Under the pieces are notes generated by a model, which was not told where the DNA came from, searched no databases, and saw only the letters and a list, made by a program, of their open reading frames with translations. The position numbers were made by a program, and so were the translations under genes. A DNA stretch of 46,645 nt from Granulicella sp. (GTDB lineage Bacteria > Acidobacteriota > Terriglobia > Terriglobales > Acidobacteriaceae). The stretch covers positions 1 to 46,645 of the forward strand of contig DAHXNO010000037.1 in NCBI GenBank assembly GCA_027365345.1. Reading direction: 5' to 3'. Shown here one piece after another: positions 32,471 to 40,127 of the stretch. Positions within the stretch are counted from its first letter, which is position 1. Each line of letters starts with the position of its first letter.

Positions 32471-32746
32471 TCAGGCTGCCGTGGTAACCACTGCCTTGAC
32501 ACGGGCGTTGAGGCGGGCTTTATAGCGGCTGGCGGTATTCTTGTGCAGAACGCCCTTCTGTACGCTCTTGTCCAGCACGGAGACGGTGGAGCGGTAGGCG
32601 CTGGTGAGGGTTTTCTTGTCTCCGGCAGCCAGGGCCTCGCGCATGAAGCGAAGGGCTCCACGGAGTTTGGAGCGGTTGGCCCGGTTGATCGCCGTCTTGG
32701 TTATGGTTTGGCGGGCGCGTTTGAGCGACGAGATGTGATTTGCCAT
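32471..32746 (-). CDS. rpsT: 30S ribosomal protein S20
   Basis: S20 is a primary 16S rRNA-binding protein of the small subunit. The 91 residues are strongly basic and helical, with the family start [13 protein letters not shown] and the pattern N-R-S-K-L-R-G-A, then [16 protein letters not shown]. The ATG at 32746 gives the canonical start. It is a single-gene unit with its own promoter and terminator, and its leader contains a small hairpin (32793-32807). Confidence 0.96.
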   Translation of the reverse strand: MANHISSLKRARQTITKTAINRANRSKLRGALRFMREALAAGDKKTLTSAYRSTVSVLDKSVQKGVLHKNTASRYKARLNARVKAVVTTAA

Positions 32747-32792
32747 GATGCGAGACTCTTTTCTTTTTGCCCGGGACGACTGGCTGCAGCAA

Positions 32793-32807
32793 AGGTGCAA
32801 AGCACCT
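32793..32807 (-). other. hairpin in rpsT leader
   Basis: AGGTGC (32793-32798) and GCACCT (32802-32807) pair around AAA in the 5' leader of rpsT, about 47 bases before the ATG. Autogenous control of S20 is known in other bacteria; whether this hairpin takes part is a guess. Confidence 0.35.
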
Positions 32808-32913
32808 GGAGAGGCGGCGGGTGACGCGGGAAAATGGGATGCAGACCGGAAGCTGATGCCTTTCCTTGTCCTGAAATGGGGGGCGGCAGTGCAGCGACTC
32901 CTCTGCAGCTTTG

Positions 32914-32943
32914 ATTCTACGGTATTTGCAGAGGGAGGGTCAA
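32914..32943 (-). promoter_or_regulatory. rpsT promoter
   Basis: On the minus strand TTGACC (32943-32938) is followed after 18 bases by TAGAAT (32919-32914), a near-consensus housekeeping promoter. Transcription would start near 32907, leaving a leader of about 160 bases to the rpsT ATG. Confidence 0.65.
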
Positions 32944-33284
32944 TGAAATGATCCTATGCTGCGCCCGACAGAGGGGCAGGGCCGTAGCAGGGTAGCCGAC
33001 AGAATTGGGTGTGCTGTTTGGTTCAGATTCATCGGATGCGCCTTGACGCGCGGAGCGGTGCGGGGATAGTCTCTGGTGCAAGATCGATACTCTATTGGCA
33101 ACGCTAGCCAATCCGGTGATGACACAGGGCGCGAGGCGTTGCCTGGCCTCTGTAGACCATCGGTGCTCCGCAGGGCGGTGTCGCATCGGGCGATATAGAG
33201 TCGATGCTTTCTCCTTTGAATCCAAATCTAGAGAGGGAGAGTCCTCTCTATCTTGCAATCTCCTGACGGAGGTCAGGCTACTAC
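32944..33284 (+). other. phoH upstream region with structured leader
   Basis: There is no gene here. TTGACG (33043-33048) and GATAGT (33065-33070), 16 bases apart, may be the phoH promoter. The leader then holds TAGAGAGG (33229-33236) paired with CCTCTCTA (33243-33250), and CCTGAC (33262-33267) paired with GTCAGG (33272-33277). The 4-base loop of the second hairpin is GGAG, the core of the phoH ribosome-binding site. Confidence 0.5.
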
Positions 33285-34316
33285 TTGGTCAAAAAATCCC
33301 TGAATCTCACCCCTGGAATTGAGCCGTTGTATGGCACGCGCGACGAGAACCTTCGTCTGATGGAAGATGGACTGGGCGTCCAGATCGATCTGCGGTCGGA
33401 GAGTATTCATCTGCTGGGAGAGGCTGCGGCGGTCACCCGAGTCGAGGGGATCTTCAACGACTTTGAGCAACTTCGAAAGCTGGGCGTCCATCCCCACAAC
33501 GGCGAACTGAATGCGCTGTTGAAGATGGTGGTTGCAGACCCTGCGGTGACGCTGCGGGGACTGGTGGAGAGCGGGAAGCAGCGGGCCATTGGCGCCAAGC
33601 GGGCGGTGCAGCCGCGCAGCCCAAACCAGCGCAAGTATGTGGAGTCCATCGAGACCCACGACATGGTCTTTGGACTGGGGCCGGCAGGCACCGGCAAAAC
33701 CTATCTGGCCGTGGCGATGGCGGTCAGCGCGCTGCTGGCGAAGAAGGTTTCTCGCATCATCCTGGTCCGGCCGGCGGTGGAGGCCGGTGAACGCCTGGGC
33801 TTCCTGCCGGGGAGCTTGCAGGAGAAGGTGGATCCGTATCTGCGGCCGTTGTATGACGCTCTCTATGATCTGCTGGATCCAGCCAAAGTGGACAAGATGC
33901 TGGAGAGCAATGTGATTGAGATTGCGCCGCTGGCCTTCATGCGCGGACGCACGCTCCACGACGCATTCATTATCATGGATGAGGCGCAGAACACCACCGG
34001 CGAACAGATGAAGATGTTCCTCACCCGGATGGGCAACCAGTCCAAGGCGGTGATCACCGGCGATCTTTCTCAGTGCGATTTGCCGAGCCCGAAGCGGAGC
34101 GGATTGTTGGAGGCATTGAGGGTGCTGGATGGCGTCGAGGGGATCCGCTTCTGCCACTTTGAGGACGTGGATGTGGTGCGGCACCATCTTGTGCAGCGGA
34201 TTGTGCGGGCATATGACACCTATGACCGGGCCGAACAGTTGCCCCTGGCCGTGGACGGCGTTCCGCTGGCCATGGAGATGGAAGAGCAGCAAAAGCGAGT
34301 GCTGCACCCGCAATAA
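33285..34316 (+). CDS. phoH: PhoH-family ATPase
   Basis: The 343-residue protein has the N-terminal PhoH/YbeZ segment (V-K-K-S-L-N-L-T-P-G-I-E-P-L-Y-G-T-R-D-E-N) and an ATPase core with Walker A G-P-A-G-T-G-K-T and Walker B I-I-M-D-E-A-Q-N, plus R-P-A-V-E-A-G-E-R-L-G-F-L-P-G. YbeZ-type PhoH works with the ribonuclease YbeY in RNA metabolism, and ybeY lies downstream in the same block. The start is TTG at 33285, supported by GGAGGT 11 bases upstream and by the family N-terminus. The ribosome-binding site sits in a hairpin loop, suggesting translational control. Confidence 0.93.
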   Translation: MVKKSLNLTPGIEPLYGTRDENLRLMEDGLGVQIDLRSESIHLLGEAAAVTRVEGIFNDFEQLRKLGVHPHNGELNALLKMVVADPAVTLRGLVESGKQRAIGAKRAVQPRSPNQRKYVESIETHDMVFGLGPAGTGKTYLAVAMAVSALLAKKVSRIILVRPAVEAGERLGFLPGSLQEKVDPYLRPLYDALYDLLDPAKVDKMLESNVIEIAPLAFMRGRTLHDAFIIMDEAQNTTGEQMKMFLTRMGNQSKAVITGDLSQCDLPSPKRSGLLEALRVLDGVEGIRFCHFEDVDVVRHHLVQRIVRAYDTYDRAEQLPLAVDGVPLAMEMEEQQKRVLHPQ

Positions 34317-34345
34317 GCGTTCGCTGTCCCAGGAGTTTCCTCGCC

Positions 34346-34651
34346 ATGCCGTGGCACATCTATCTGGTCGAGTTTCTGAGCGGCGCGCTGCTGGCCAATG
34401 GCGTGCCGCACTTTGTGCAGGGGCTCAGCGGGGTTCCATTCCCTACACCCTTTGCGTCACCGCCGGGTGCGGGTAACTCGCCGCCGCTGTGCAATGCGCT
34501 GTGGGGATTTGGCAACCTGGCGGCAGGAGGGCTACTGCTGCACCTCTTCTGGCCCGGGAAGCCTCTGGGATGGGTGGTCTTTGGCTCCGGTGCGCTGGTG
34601 ATTTCGGTTCAACTATCGATGCACTTCGGCAAGGTGCGGGCCGGGCGTTGA
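34346..34651 (+). CDS. small conserved-looking membrane protein
   Basis: The 101-residue protein has three or four hydrophobic segments and the motif N-G-V-P-H-F-V-Q-G-L-S-G-V-P-F-P-T-P-F, followed by N-A-L-W-G-F-G-N-L. I recall similar small proteins in other phyla without known function. AGGAG is 11 bases before the ATG. It is inserted between phoH and ybeY. Confidence 0.7.
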   Translation: MPWHIYLVEFLSGALLANGVPHFVQGLSGVPFPTPFASPPGAGNSPPLCNALWGFGNLAAGGLLLHLFWPGKPLGWVVFGSGALVISVQLSMHFGKVRAGR

Positions 34652-34750
34652 AGGGTTATTCCTTCATCGATGGTGAAGGCTAACCGTTACTGGACCGATG
34701 TGCGGTGAACGTTTCTGCCCTCCTCTAGATGCGATAGCATCGGAGCAAGC

Positions 34751-35287
34751 ATGATCTCCCTGGACCCCCCCCGAGCGTTGGCTGCCAAGGATGGCAAGCG
34801 CGGTTTTGCGAAGGACGCCGCAGCCTGGAAGGCGCTGGGATTATCGCGGGCCGGTTTGAGCCGGTTTCTGCGGATCGCCCAGGCCGCGGTGGGGTTGCAG
34901 GGTGAGGTGGATGTCCTGCTGGCCGATGACGGCACGCTGCGGCGGCTGAACCGCGGGTTCAGGGGGAAGGACAAGGCGACGGATGTGCTGAGCTTTCCAT
35001 CGGCGGCTGAGGTGGCGGCTGAGCACGCGGGAGATCTGGCGATTTCACTGGATACGGCGCGTCGGCAGGCCAGGGAACAAGGGCATACGCTGAGGGACGA
35101 GGTGCGGGTTCTGTTGCTGCATGGGCTGTTGCATCTATCAGGGATGGATCACGAGACCGATGGCGGAGAGATGGCGGAGCGCGAAGCTGGGTTGCGCAGC
35201 AAGCTGCGGCTTCGCGATGGCTTGATCGCCAGGTCTAGTCGATTGACAGCCGGGGCAACGGCGCAATCGTCCAGGGTGCGGCGATGA
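34751..35287 (+). CDS. ybeY: endoribonuclease YbeY (rRNA maturation factor)
   Basis: YbeY is a zinc-dependent endoribonuclease for 16S rRNA 3'-end maturation and ribosome quality control. The 178 residues show the zinc motif H-G-L-L-H-L-S-G-M-D-H (HxxxHxxxxxH) and the preceding T-D-V-L-S-F-P and L-G-D-like A-G-D-L-A-I-S segments. The C-terminal 25 residues extend past the usual end. It overlaps the CorC gene as ATGA. Confidence 0.94.
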   Translation: MISLDPPRALAAKDGKRGFAKDAAAWKALGLSRAGLSRFLRIAQAAVGLQGEVDVLLADDGTLRRLNRGFRGKDKATDVLSFPSAAEVAAEHAGDLAISLDTARRQAREQGHTLRDEVRVLLLHGLLHLSGMDHETDGGEMAEREAGLRSKLRLRDGLIARSSRLTAGATAQSSRVRR

Positions 35288-36654
35288 TATCCGGTTACGA
35301 TCTGCTGGTGGCGCTGCTGCTGTGCTTGTTGGCGCTGGCTGCGTATGTAGACCGGATCTACTTCGAGATGGGGAAGTTTCTGGCCCGGGAGTACGCCGAG
35401 AACATCGATGCCTGGGAGCGACGAGTTGAACCCAGACTGAATCTGAGCCGGGAGTCGTCAGCGATGGCGGCCTCCGTTTTGCGGCAGATCGCATTGGGCG
35501 CTCTGGTATTTCTGCTGGCGATCCATCTTCAGGGCAAGATTGGGGAGAGTGCGGGGGAGATCGCGCGGACGGTGTTTGAACTGCTGCTGGCGCTGCTGGT
35601 GTTTGACCGGCTGCTGCCGCAGATCTTCTTCACCAAGACCGCCGGCGAGTGGATTGCGAAGATCGCATGGTTGATTCGAATATTGTTCTATCTGGTGATG
35701 CCGTTGACGCTGGTGATCGGTCTGCTGCTGTCGATTGCGGGCCTGGCCGAACCGGAGTTGGAGCATACGGAGAATCCGGACGAAGCCATGGATGCGTTGC
35801 TGGAGGCGGGGGAAGAGGAGGGAGTGCTGGACGAAGAAGACCGCGAACTGGTGCGCAGCGTGGTCGAGTTTGGCGACAAGGTGGTGCGCGAGGTGATGAC
35901 TCCGCGGCCAGCGATGTTTGCTGTGTCCGGGAAGACGCCGCTGGAGCAGTTCACCGCGGAGGTAAACGCACACAACTTTTCGCGCGTGCCGGTCTACGGC
36001 GACTCTTTGGACGGCATTACTGGAATCGCCTTCGCTCGCGATCTGTTGGGCATCAAGGATGCAGACGCCGCCAGGATGACGGTGGCGGAGGTGCAGCGGC
36101 CCGCGTTATTCATTCCTGAGACCAAAAAGGTGAATGAGCTACTGCGCGAGATGCAGAGGCAGAAACAGCATATGAGCATCGTGATCGATGAGTATGGAGG
36201 TGTAGCCGGGCTGGTGACCATCGAGGATCTGATTGAAGCGATCGTGGGAGAGATTGAAGACGAGCATGACACGGACGCCGACCGGGATGCACCGGTCTCA
36301 GAACCCGATGGCGCCTGGATCGTTCCGGGAAACTTCGAGGTAACGCGGCTGCGGGAACTGCTGGAGGATCGTGGTGAGGGTGGGAACGCCGCAGAGAGCG
36401 CGGGGGAAGAGGAATCGGGGTTCGCCGAGGTGGAGGAGCATGAGGCGGAACAGATGCTCACGCAGTTGCTGACGCGGTATGAGGCAACCACCGTGGGTGG
36501 GCTGGTGAGTGAGATGGCCGGTCACATTCCTTTGCCGGGCGAGGTGGTGGAGGATGGGCCGCTGCGCCTGGAAGTGCTGGCATCGACGGATCGGAGGGTG
36601 GAGAGGGTGCGGGTGGGGATGACCAGGTATCCGGCCGGAGAGACCGCAGCGTAG
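35284..36654 (+). CDS. CorC/HlyC-type CNNM protein (transmembrane, CBS pair, CorC_HlyC)
   Basis: The 456-residue protein has an N-terminal membrane region with about four helices (1-165; divergent DUF21/CNNM). A CBS pair (about 200-330) carries V-M-T-P-R-P-A-M and S-I-V-I-D-E-Y-G-G-V-A-G-L-V-T-I-E-D, and a C-terminal CorC_HlyC domain begins near W-I-V-P-G-N-F-E-V. An acidic insert (E-D-R-G-E-G-G-N-A-A-E-S-A-G-E-E-E) interrupts that domain. Relatives are linked to Mg/Co efflux and metal tolerance. It is translationally coupled to ybeY. Confidence 0.88.
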   Translation: MISGYDLLVALLLCLLALAAYVDRIYFEMGKFLAREYAENIDAWERRVEPRLNLSRESSAMAASVLRQIALGALVFLLAIHLQGKIGESAGEIARTVFELLLALLVFDRLLPQIFFTKTAGEWIAKIAWLIRILFYLVMPLTLVIGLLLSIAGLAEPELEHTENPDEAMDALLEAGEEEGVLDEEDRELVRSVVEFGDKVVREVMTPRPAMFAVSGKTPLEQFTAEVNAHNFSRVPVYGDSLDGITGIAFARDLLGIKDADAARMTVAEVQRPALFIPETKKVNELLREMQRQKQHMSIVIDEYGGVAGLVTIEDLIEAIVGEIEDEHDTDADRDAPVSEPDGAWIVPGNFEVTRLRELLEDRGEGGNAAESAGEEESGFAEVEEHEAEQMLTQLLTRYEATTVGGLVSEMAGHIPLPGEVVEDGPLRLEVLASTDRRVERVRVGMTRYPAGETAA

Positions 36655-36803
36655 CCTCTCCCAGGAATTCATCTCCAGGCTGCATCGGCGAGACTGGGCG
36701 CAATCCCTCCAGGTTTGCGGTGAAGGGCATATTCCCGGGTATCCGGTGCTCAGCCAGTTTCAAGGCGGGGCCAAAGAGAGGCGCAGGGTGTCATCATAAA
36801 GGG

Positions 36804-37958
36804 ATGGGACTTCGTACTGGATTCGTTTCGATCGTTGGCCGCCCGAATGCGGGTAAGTCGACGCTGTTGAATGCCTTGCTAGGGCAGAAGCTGGCGATTG
36901 TTACGCATAAACCGCAGACGACCCGGTCGCGCATTCAGGGCGTACTGGAACTCCCCGTGCGCAAGAAGGGTAAGGGCGACCCAGGCCGTCCCGCCGCGCA
37001 GGTGGTGCTGGTGGATACGCCGGGGGTACACAAGCCGGCGACGCAGCTCGACAAGCGCATGATGCAGGAGGTGCATGACGCGCTGGAGTCGCGTGATGCG
37101 GTGATCTTTCTGGTGGACGCCACGCATCGGCTGCCGAGCCAACAGGATGGCAGGATGGAATCAGTCAACCTGGACGGCGCGGAGGCTGCTCCAACTATCT
37201 CGTTCAGCCAGGGGCGCCAATCGCCCTCCGCAGGACAGCGCCGGAGAGAGCTATCCAAGGCGGAAGATGATTTTGCGCTGCAGTTGGTGAAGAAGGTGGA
37301 TTGTCCGGTGATTCTGGTTCTGAATAAGATCGACGCGCTGCCCAAAAGGGCGCTGCTGCCGCTGATCGAGCACTGGAGTTCGCTGCACCCGTTTGCAGAG
37401 GTCATTCCGATTTCGGCCAAAAAACGGGATGGGTTGGAGTTGCTGCTGGATGCGGTGGTGAAACACCTACCGGAGGGACAACGTTACTTTCCGAAGAACC
37501 AGTTGACGGATCAGCCAGAAAGATTTCTGGTGGCGGAGTTAGTTCGTGAGAAGATTCTGCTATTGACGGGTGAAGAGGTGCCGTACGCTACCGCGGTCGT
37601 GATCGAACGCTACGAGGAACCTGTTTCGCCGCGCAAGGGACGTGATGGAAGAGTTCCGGTCACCCGGATCGCGGCGGTGATTTATTGCGAGCGCCAGGGG
37701 CAGAAGGCGATTCTGATCGGTAAGCAGGGCGAAATGCTCAAGCGGATCGGGAGCCTGGCGCGCAAGGAGATAGAGAGTCTGCTGGGAACGAAGGTCTTTC
37801 TGGAGCTATTTGTGAAGGTTCAGGATGAGTGGCGCAGTTCACGCGGGTTTGTGGAGGAACTGGACTGGAGGCGGCAACTGGAGCAGTTGGCCGAGAAGCA
37901 ACACCGAGATCAGAAGCTTGCGGAGAGCCGAACGAGGCCGGCGGAGGACGCTGATTGA
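36804..37958 (+). CDS. era: GTPase Era
   Basis: Era binds the 3' end of 16S rRNA and couples 30S assembly to GTP. The 384 residues have G1 G-R-P-N-A-G-K-S, G2 in P-Q-T-T-R, G3 D-T-P-G-V and G4 N-K-I-D. The C-terminal KH domain contains I-L-I-G-K-Q-G-E-M-L-K-R-I-G. E. coli Era has 301 residues; the excess includes a stretch of about 40 between G3 and G4 (roughly residues 110-152, Ser/Gln/Arg-rich) and a short one near 52-65. ATG 36804 gives the canonical start, but its only purine run abuts the ATG, so initiation may be unusual. It overlaps the GNAT gene by 4 bases. Confidence 0.94.
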   Translation: MGLRTGFVSIVGRPNAGKSTLLNALLGQKLAIVTHKPQTTRSRIQGVLELPVRKKGKGDPGRPAAQVVLVDTPGVHKPATQLDKRMMQEVHDALESRDAVIFLVDATHRLPSQQDGRMESVNLDGAEAAPTISFSQGRQSPSAGQRRRELSKAEDDFALQLVKKVDCPVILVLNKIDALPKRALLPLIEHWSSLHPFAEVIPISAKKRDGLELLLDAVVKHLPEGQRYFPKNQLTDQPERFLVAELVREKILLLTGEEVPYATAVVIERYEEPVSPRKGRDGRVPVTRIAAVIYCERQGQKAILIGKQGEMLKRIGSLARKEIESLLGTKVFLELFVKVQDEWRSSRGFVEELDWRRQLEQLAEKQHRDQKLAESRTRPAEDAD

Positions 37959-38539
37959 TTGATCTTATGCAATGGGGAGCGGTACTTGGCTTCCAGCCCT
38001 GTCCGGGGCGCAGGCCGGAGTTGAAGGCTGGTTCTCTGCGTCTAGCGGCGATCACACCTGAGATGCTGCGTGCTGAGCAGGAAGAGGATGCGGCCATGCT
38101 GGGAACACTACTGCGGGCCAGGCTGACCGAGGAGTGGCCCCCGGTGGATTGGGAGCCGCATGTTCATAAGATGATTCAAAAGCAGTATGACGAGTGGCCT
38201 GCGAGCTTAGGCTGGCACCGCTACGTAGTTCTGCACGGCGGTTTGGGCCGGCCCCGCACGCTGGTGGGTGCGATCGGTGGCTTCCCGCGACCGTACGGGG
38301 ATGTGGAGATTGGCTATTCGACCCTGCCTGCATTTCAGCGCCGGGGATATGCAACGGCTGCGGCGCGGAGCTTGATGGAGTGGCTTCTGACTCAGGATGG
38401 AGTGCGGTCGGTGAGCGCGCAAGCGTATCTGCACGTGCCGGAGTCGATCAAGGTGATGCAGCGCTGCGGGATGAGCTACCTGGGCGAAGGGGACGATCCA
38501 GGGACGGTACGCTATGGGAAGATGCGTTTGCCCGAATAA
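37955..38539 (+). CDS. GNAT-family N-acetyltransferase
   Basis: The 194-residue protein has the acetyl-CoA-binding GNAT core V-E-I-G-Y-S-T-L-P-A-F-Q-R-R-G-Y-A-T-A-A (motif A R-R-G-Y-A) and the late N/C-M-Q-R-C-G-M strand typical of RimJ/RimL-like enzymes. The substrate is unknown. It starts with TTG at 37955, 6 bases after GGAGGA (37943-37948) and overlapping the era stop as TTGA; ATG 37967 is too far from that site. Confidence 0.83.
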   Translation: MIDLMQWGAVLGFQPCPGRRPELKAGSLRLAAITPEMLRAEQEEDAAMLGTLLRARLTEEWPPVDWEPHVHKMIQKQYDEWPASLGWHRYVVLHGGLGRPRTLVGAIGGFPRPYGDVEIGYSTLPAFQRRGYATAAARSLMEWLLTQDGVRSVSAQAYLHVPESIKVMQRCGMSYLGEGDDPGTVRYGKMRLPE

Positions 38540-38726
38540 CATCCTGTTCCTGCCGGTGTGCTGGGGAGCAATCGGCGGCAAGCAGCCGTTGTCAGGTTCT
38601 TCGGAGTGCAAGGAAGATGCCGCTGCGCTGCCGCGCCGGGTCTCCGGCCCACACAACGATTTGCTGAACGATGGTGGAACGGCCCTTTGGCTGGTGATTG
38701 GAGCGCAAAGGCAACTTCAACGTTCT

Positions 38727-40127
38727 CTATTCGTGAGTGGAGATGCCGAGCGCCTTCATCTTGCGGTAGAGGTGGGAGCGCTCCAGACCGAGGGACTCGG
38801 CGGCGCGGCTGATGTTGCCGTGGCAACGGTCCAGTTCTTTGAGAATATAGTCGCGCTCATAGGCTTCGCGGGCCTGCTGCAGCGTGGAGAACTCCTCCCG
38901 CGCCAGGCCGCCAGCGCGTGATGCAGTGCCTTCCGTACGCTGGACCAGCATGGGAAGATGTTTGGCCTCGATACGCTGAATCTTGGGGTTGAGGATCAGG
39001 ACGCGCTCGATGACGTTGCGCAACTCCCGCACGTTGCCCGGCCAGTGGTAGTGCTGGAGCGCGGTGAGCGCGGCATCGGCGATTTCGACGTGCGCGCGGC
39101 CGTATTGCTGGCCGAACTCGGAGAGAAACTCTTGTGTGAGGAGGGGGATATCCTCTTTGCGATCGCGCAAGGGCGGAACGTAAAACGGGATGACGTTGAG
39201 GCGGTAAAAGAGGTCTTCGCGGAAGTTGCCGCGCGCGATCTCCTCTTCCAGATCTTTATTGGTTGCGGCGATCACGCGGGTGTTGATGTGCACGGGCAGG
39301 GAGGCGCCGACCGGATAGAAGCGTTGCTCGTCCAGGGTGCGCAGAACCTTGGCCTGGGTTTTGAGGCTCATATCGCCCACCTCGTCCAGGAATAGCGTGC
39401 CGCCGTCGGCGCGCTCGAAGGTGCCACGTTTCTCGGTAGGCTGGTTTGGGCCACCCGGGCCGGCTCCATGACGATAGCCGAAGAGTTCGGTTTCGATGAA
39501 GTCTTCGGGGATGGCGGCGCAGTTGAGTTCCACGAAGACGCGGTCGCGGCGCAGCGACTCAGCGTGCATGGCCCGAGCGATGAGTTCCTTGCCGGTGCCG
39601 GATTCGCCGAAGATGAGCACTCGACCGTTGGTGGGAGCCATGAGCTTGATCTGCTGGCGGAGAGCCTTGACGGAGATGGATTCACCGGTGATGTTGCCCT
39701 TGGTGAGCTGGCGGGCGAGTTCCTGGTTGTCTTCGCGGAGATGGTGAGCCTGGATGGCGTTGCGCAAGACCAGCAGCGTACGTTCCATGGAGAGTGGCTT
39801 TTCGAGGAAGTCGTAGGCTCCGAGTTTGGTGGCGCGGACGGCTGCTTCGATGGTGCCGTGGCCGGAGATCATGATCACCTCCGGTGCGCCGGGGCGCGGC
39901 GGGTTGCTATGGGAGACGTCGCCGCGGATGGAGGAGAGAACGTCCAGGCCATCGCCATCGGGGAGCCATATGTCCAGAAGAACGGCATGAAAGTCGGCGT
40001 CGCGAACCAGCTCCAGCGCCTCAGCGGCCGTTCCGGCGGTGGTGATGGTGTAGTCTTCCTCGCTCAGGATGGCCTCAAGGGACTCGCGGATGTCGGCTTC
40101 GTCGTCAACGATAAGAACGTGATTCAA
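38727..40127 (-). CDS. NtrC/NtrX-family response regulator without GAFTGA motif
   Basis: The 466-residue protein has a receiver domain (phospho-acceptor D52; also D8/D9 and K110). An AAA+ domain (about 146-375) has Walker A G-E-S-G-T-G-K-E (174-181) and Walker B G-G-T-L-F-L-D-E-V-G (242-251). A Fis-type HTH closes the chain (N-I-S-R-A-A-E-S-L-G-L-E-R-S-H-L-Y-R-K). The sigma-54-contacting GAFTGA loop, expected after E-L-F-G, is replaced by G-A-G-P-G-G (221-226) plus a short Pro/Asn-rich insert. It may therefore not activate sigma-54 polymerase. Its start overlaps the histidine kinase stop as ATGA, so the kinase is its partner. Confidence 0.9.
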   Translation of the reverse strand: MNHVLIVDDEADIRESLEAILSEEDYTITTAGTAAEALELVRDADFHAVLLDIWLPDGDGLDVLSSIRGDVSHSNPPRPGAPEVIMISGHGTIEAAVRATKLGAYDFLEKPLSMERTLLVLRNAIQAHHLREDNQELARQLTKGNITGESISVKALRQQIKLMAPTNGRVLIFGESGTGKELIARAMHAESLRRDRVFVELNCAAIPEDFIETELFGYRHGAGPGGPNQPTEKRGTFERADGGTLFLDEVGDMSLKTQAKVLRTLDEQRFYPVGASLPVHINTRVIAATNKDLEEEIARGNFREDLFYRLNVIPFYVPPLRDRKEDIPLLTQEFLSEFGQQYGRAHVEIADAALTALQHYHWPGNVRELRNVIERVLILNPKIQRIEAKHLPMLVQRTEGTASRAGGLAREEFSTLQQAREAYERDYILKELDRCHGNISRAAESLGLERSHLYRKMKALGISTHE

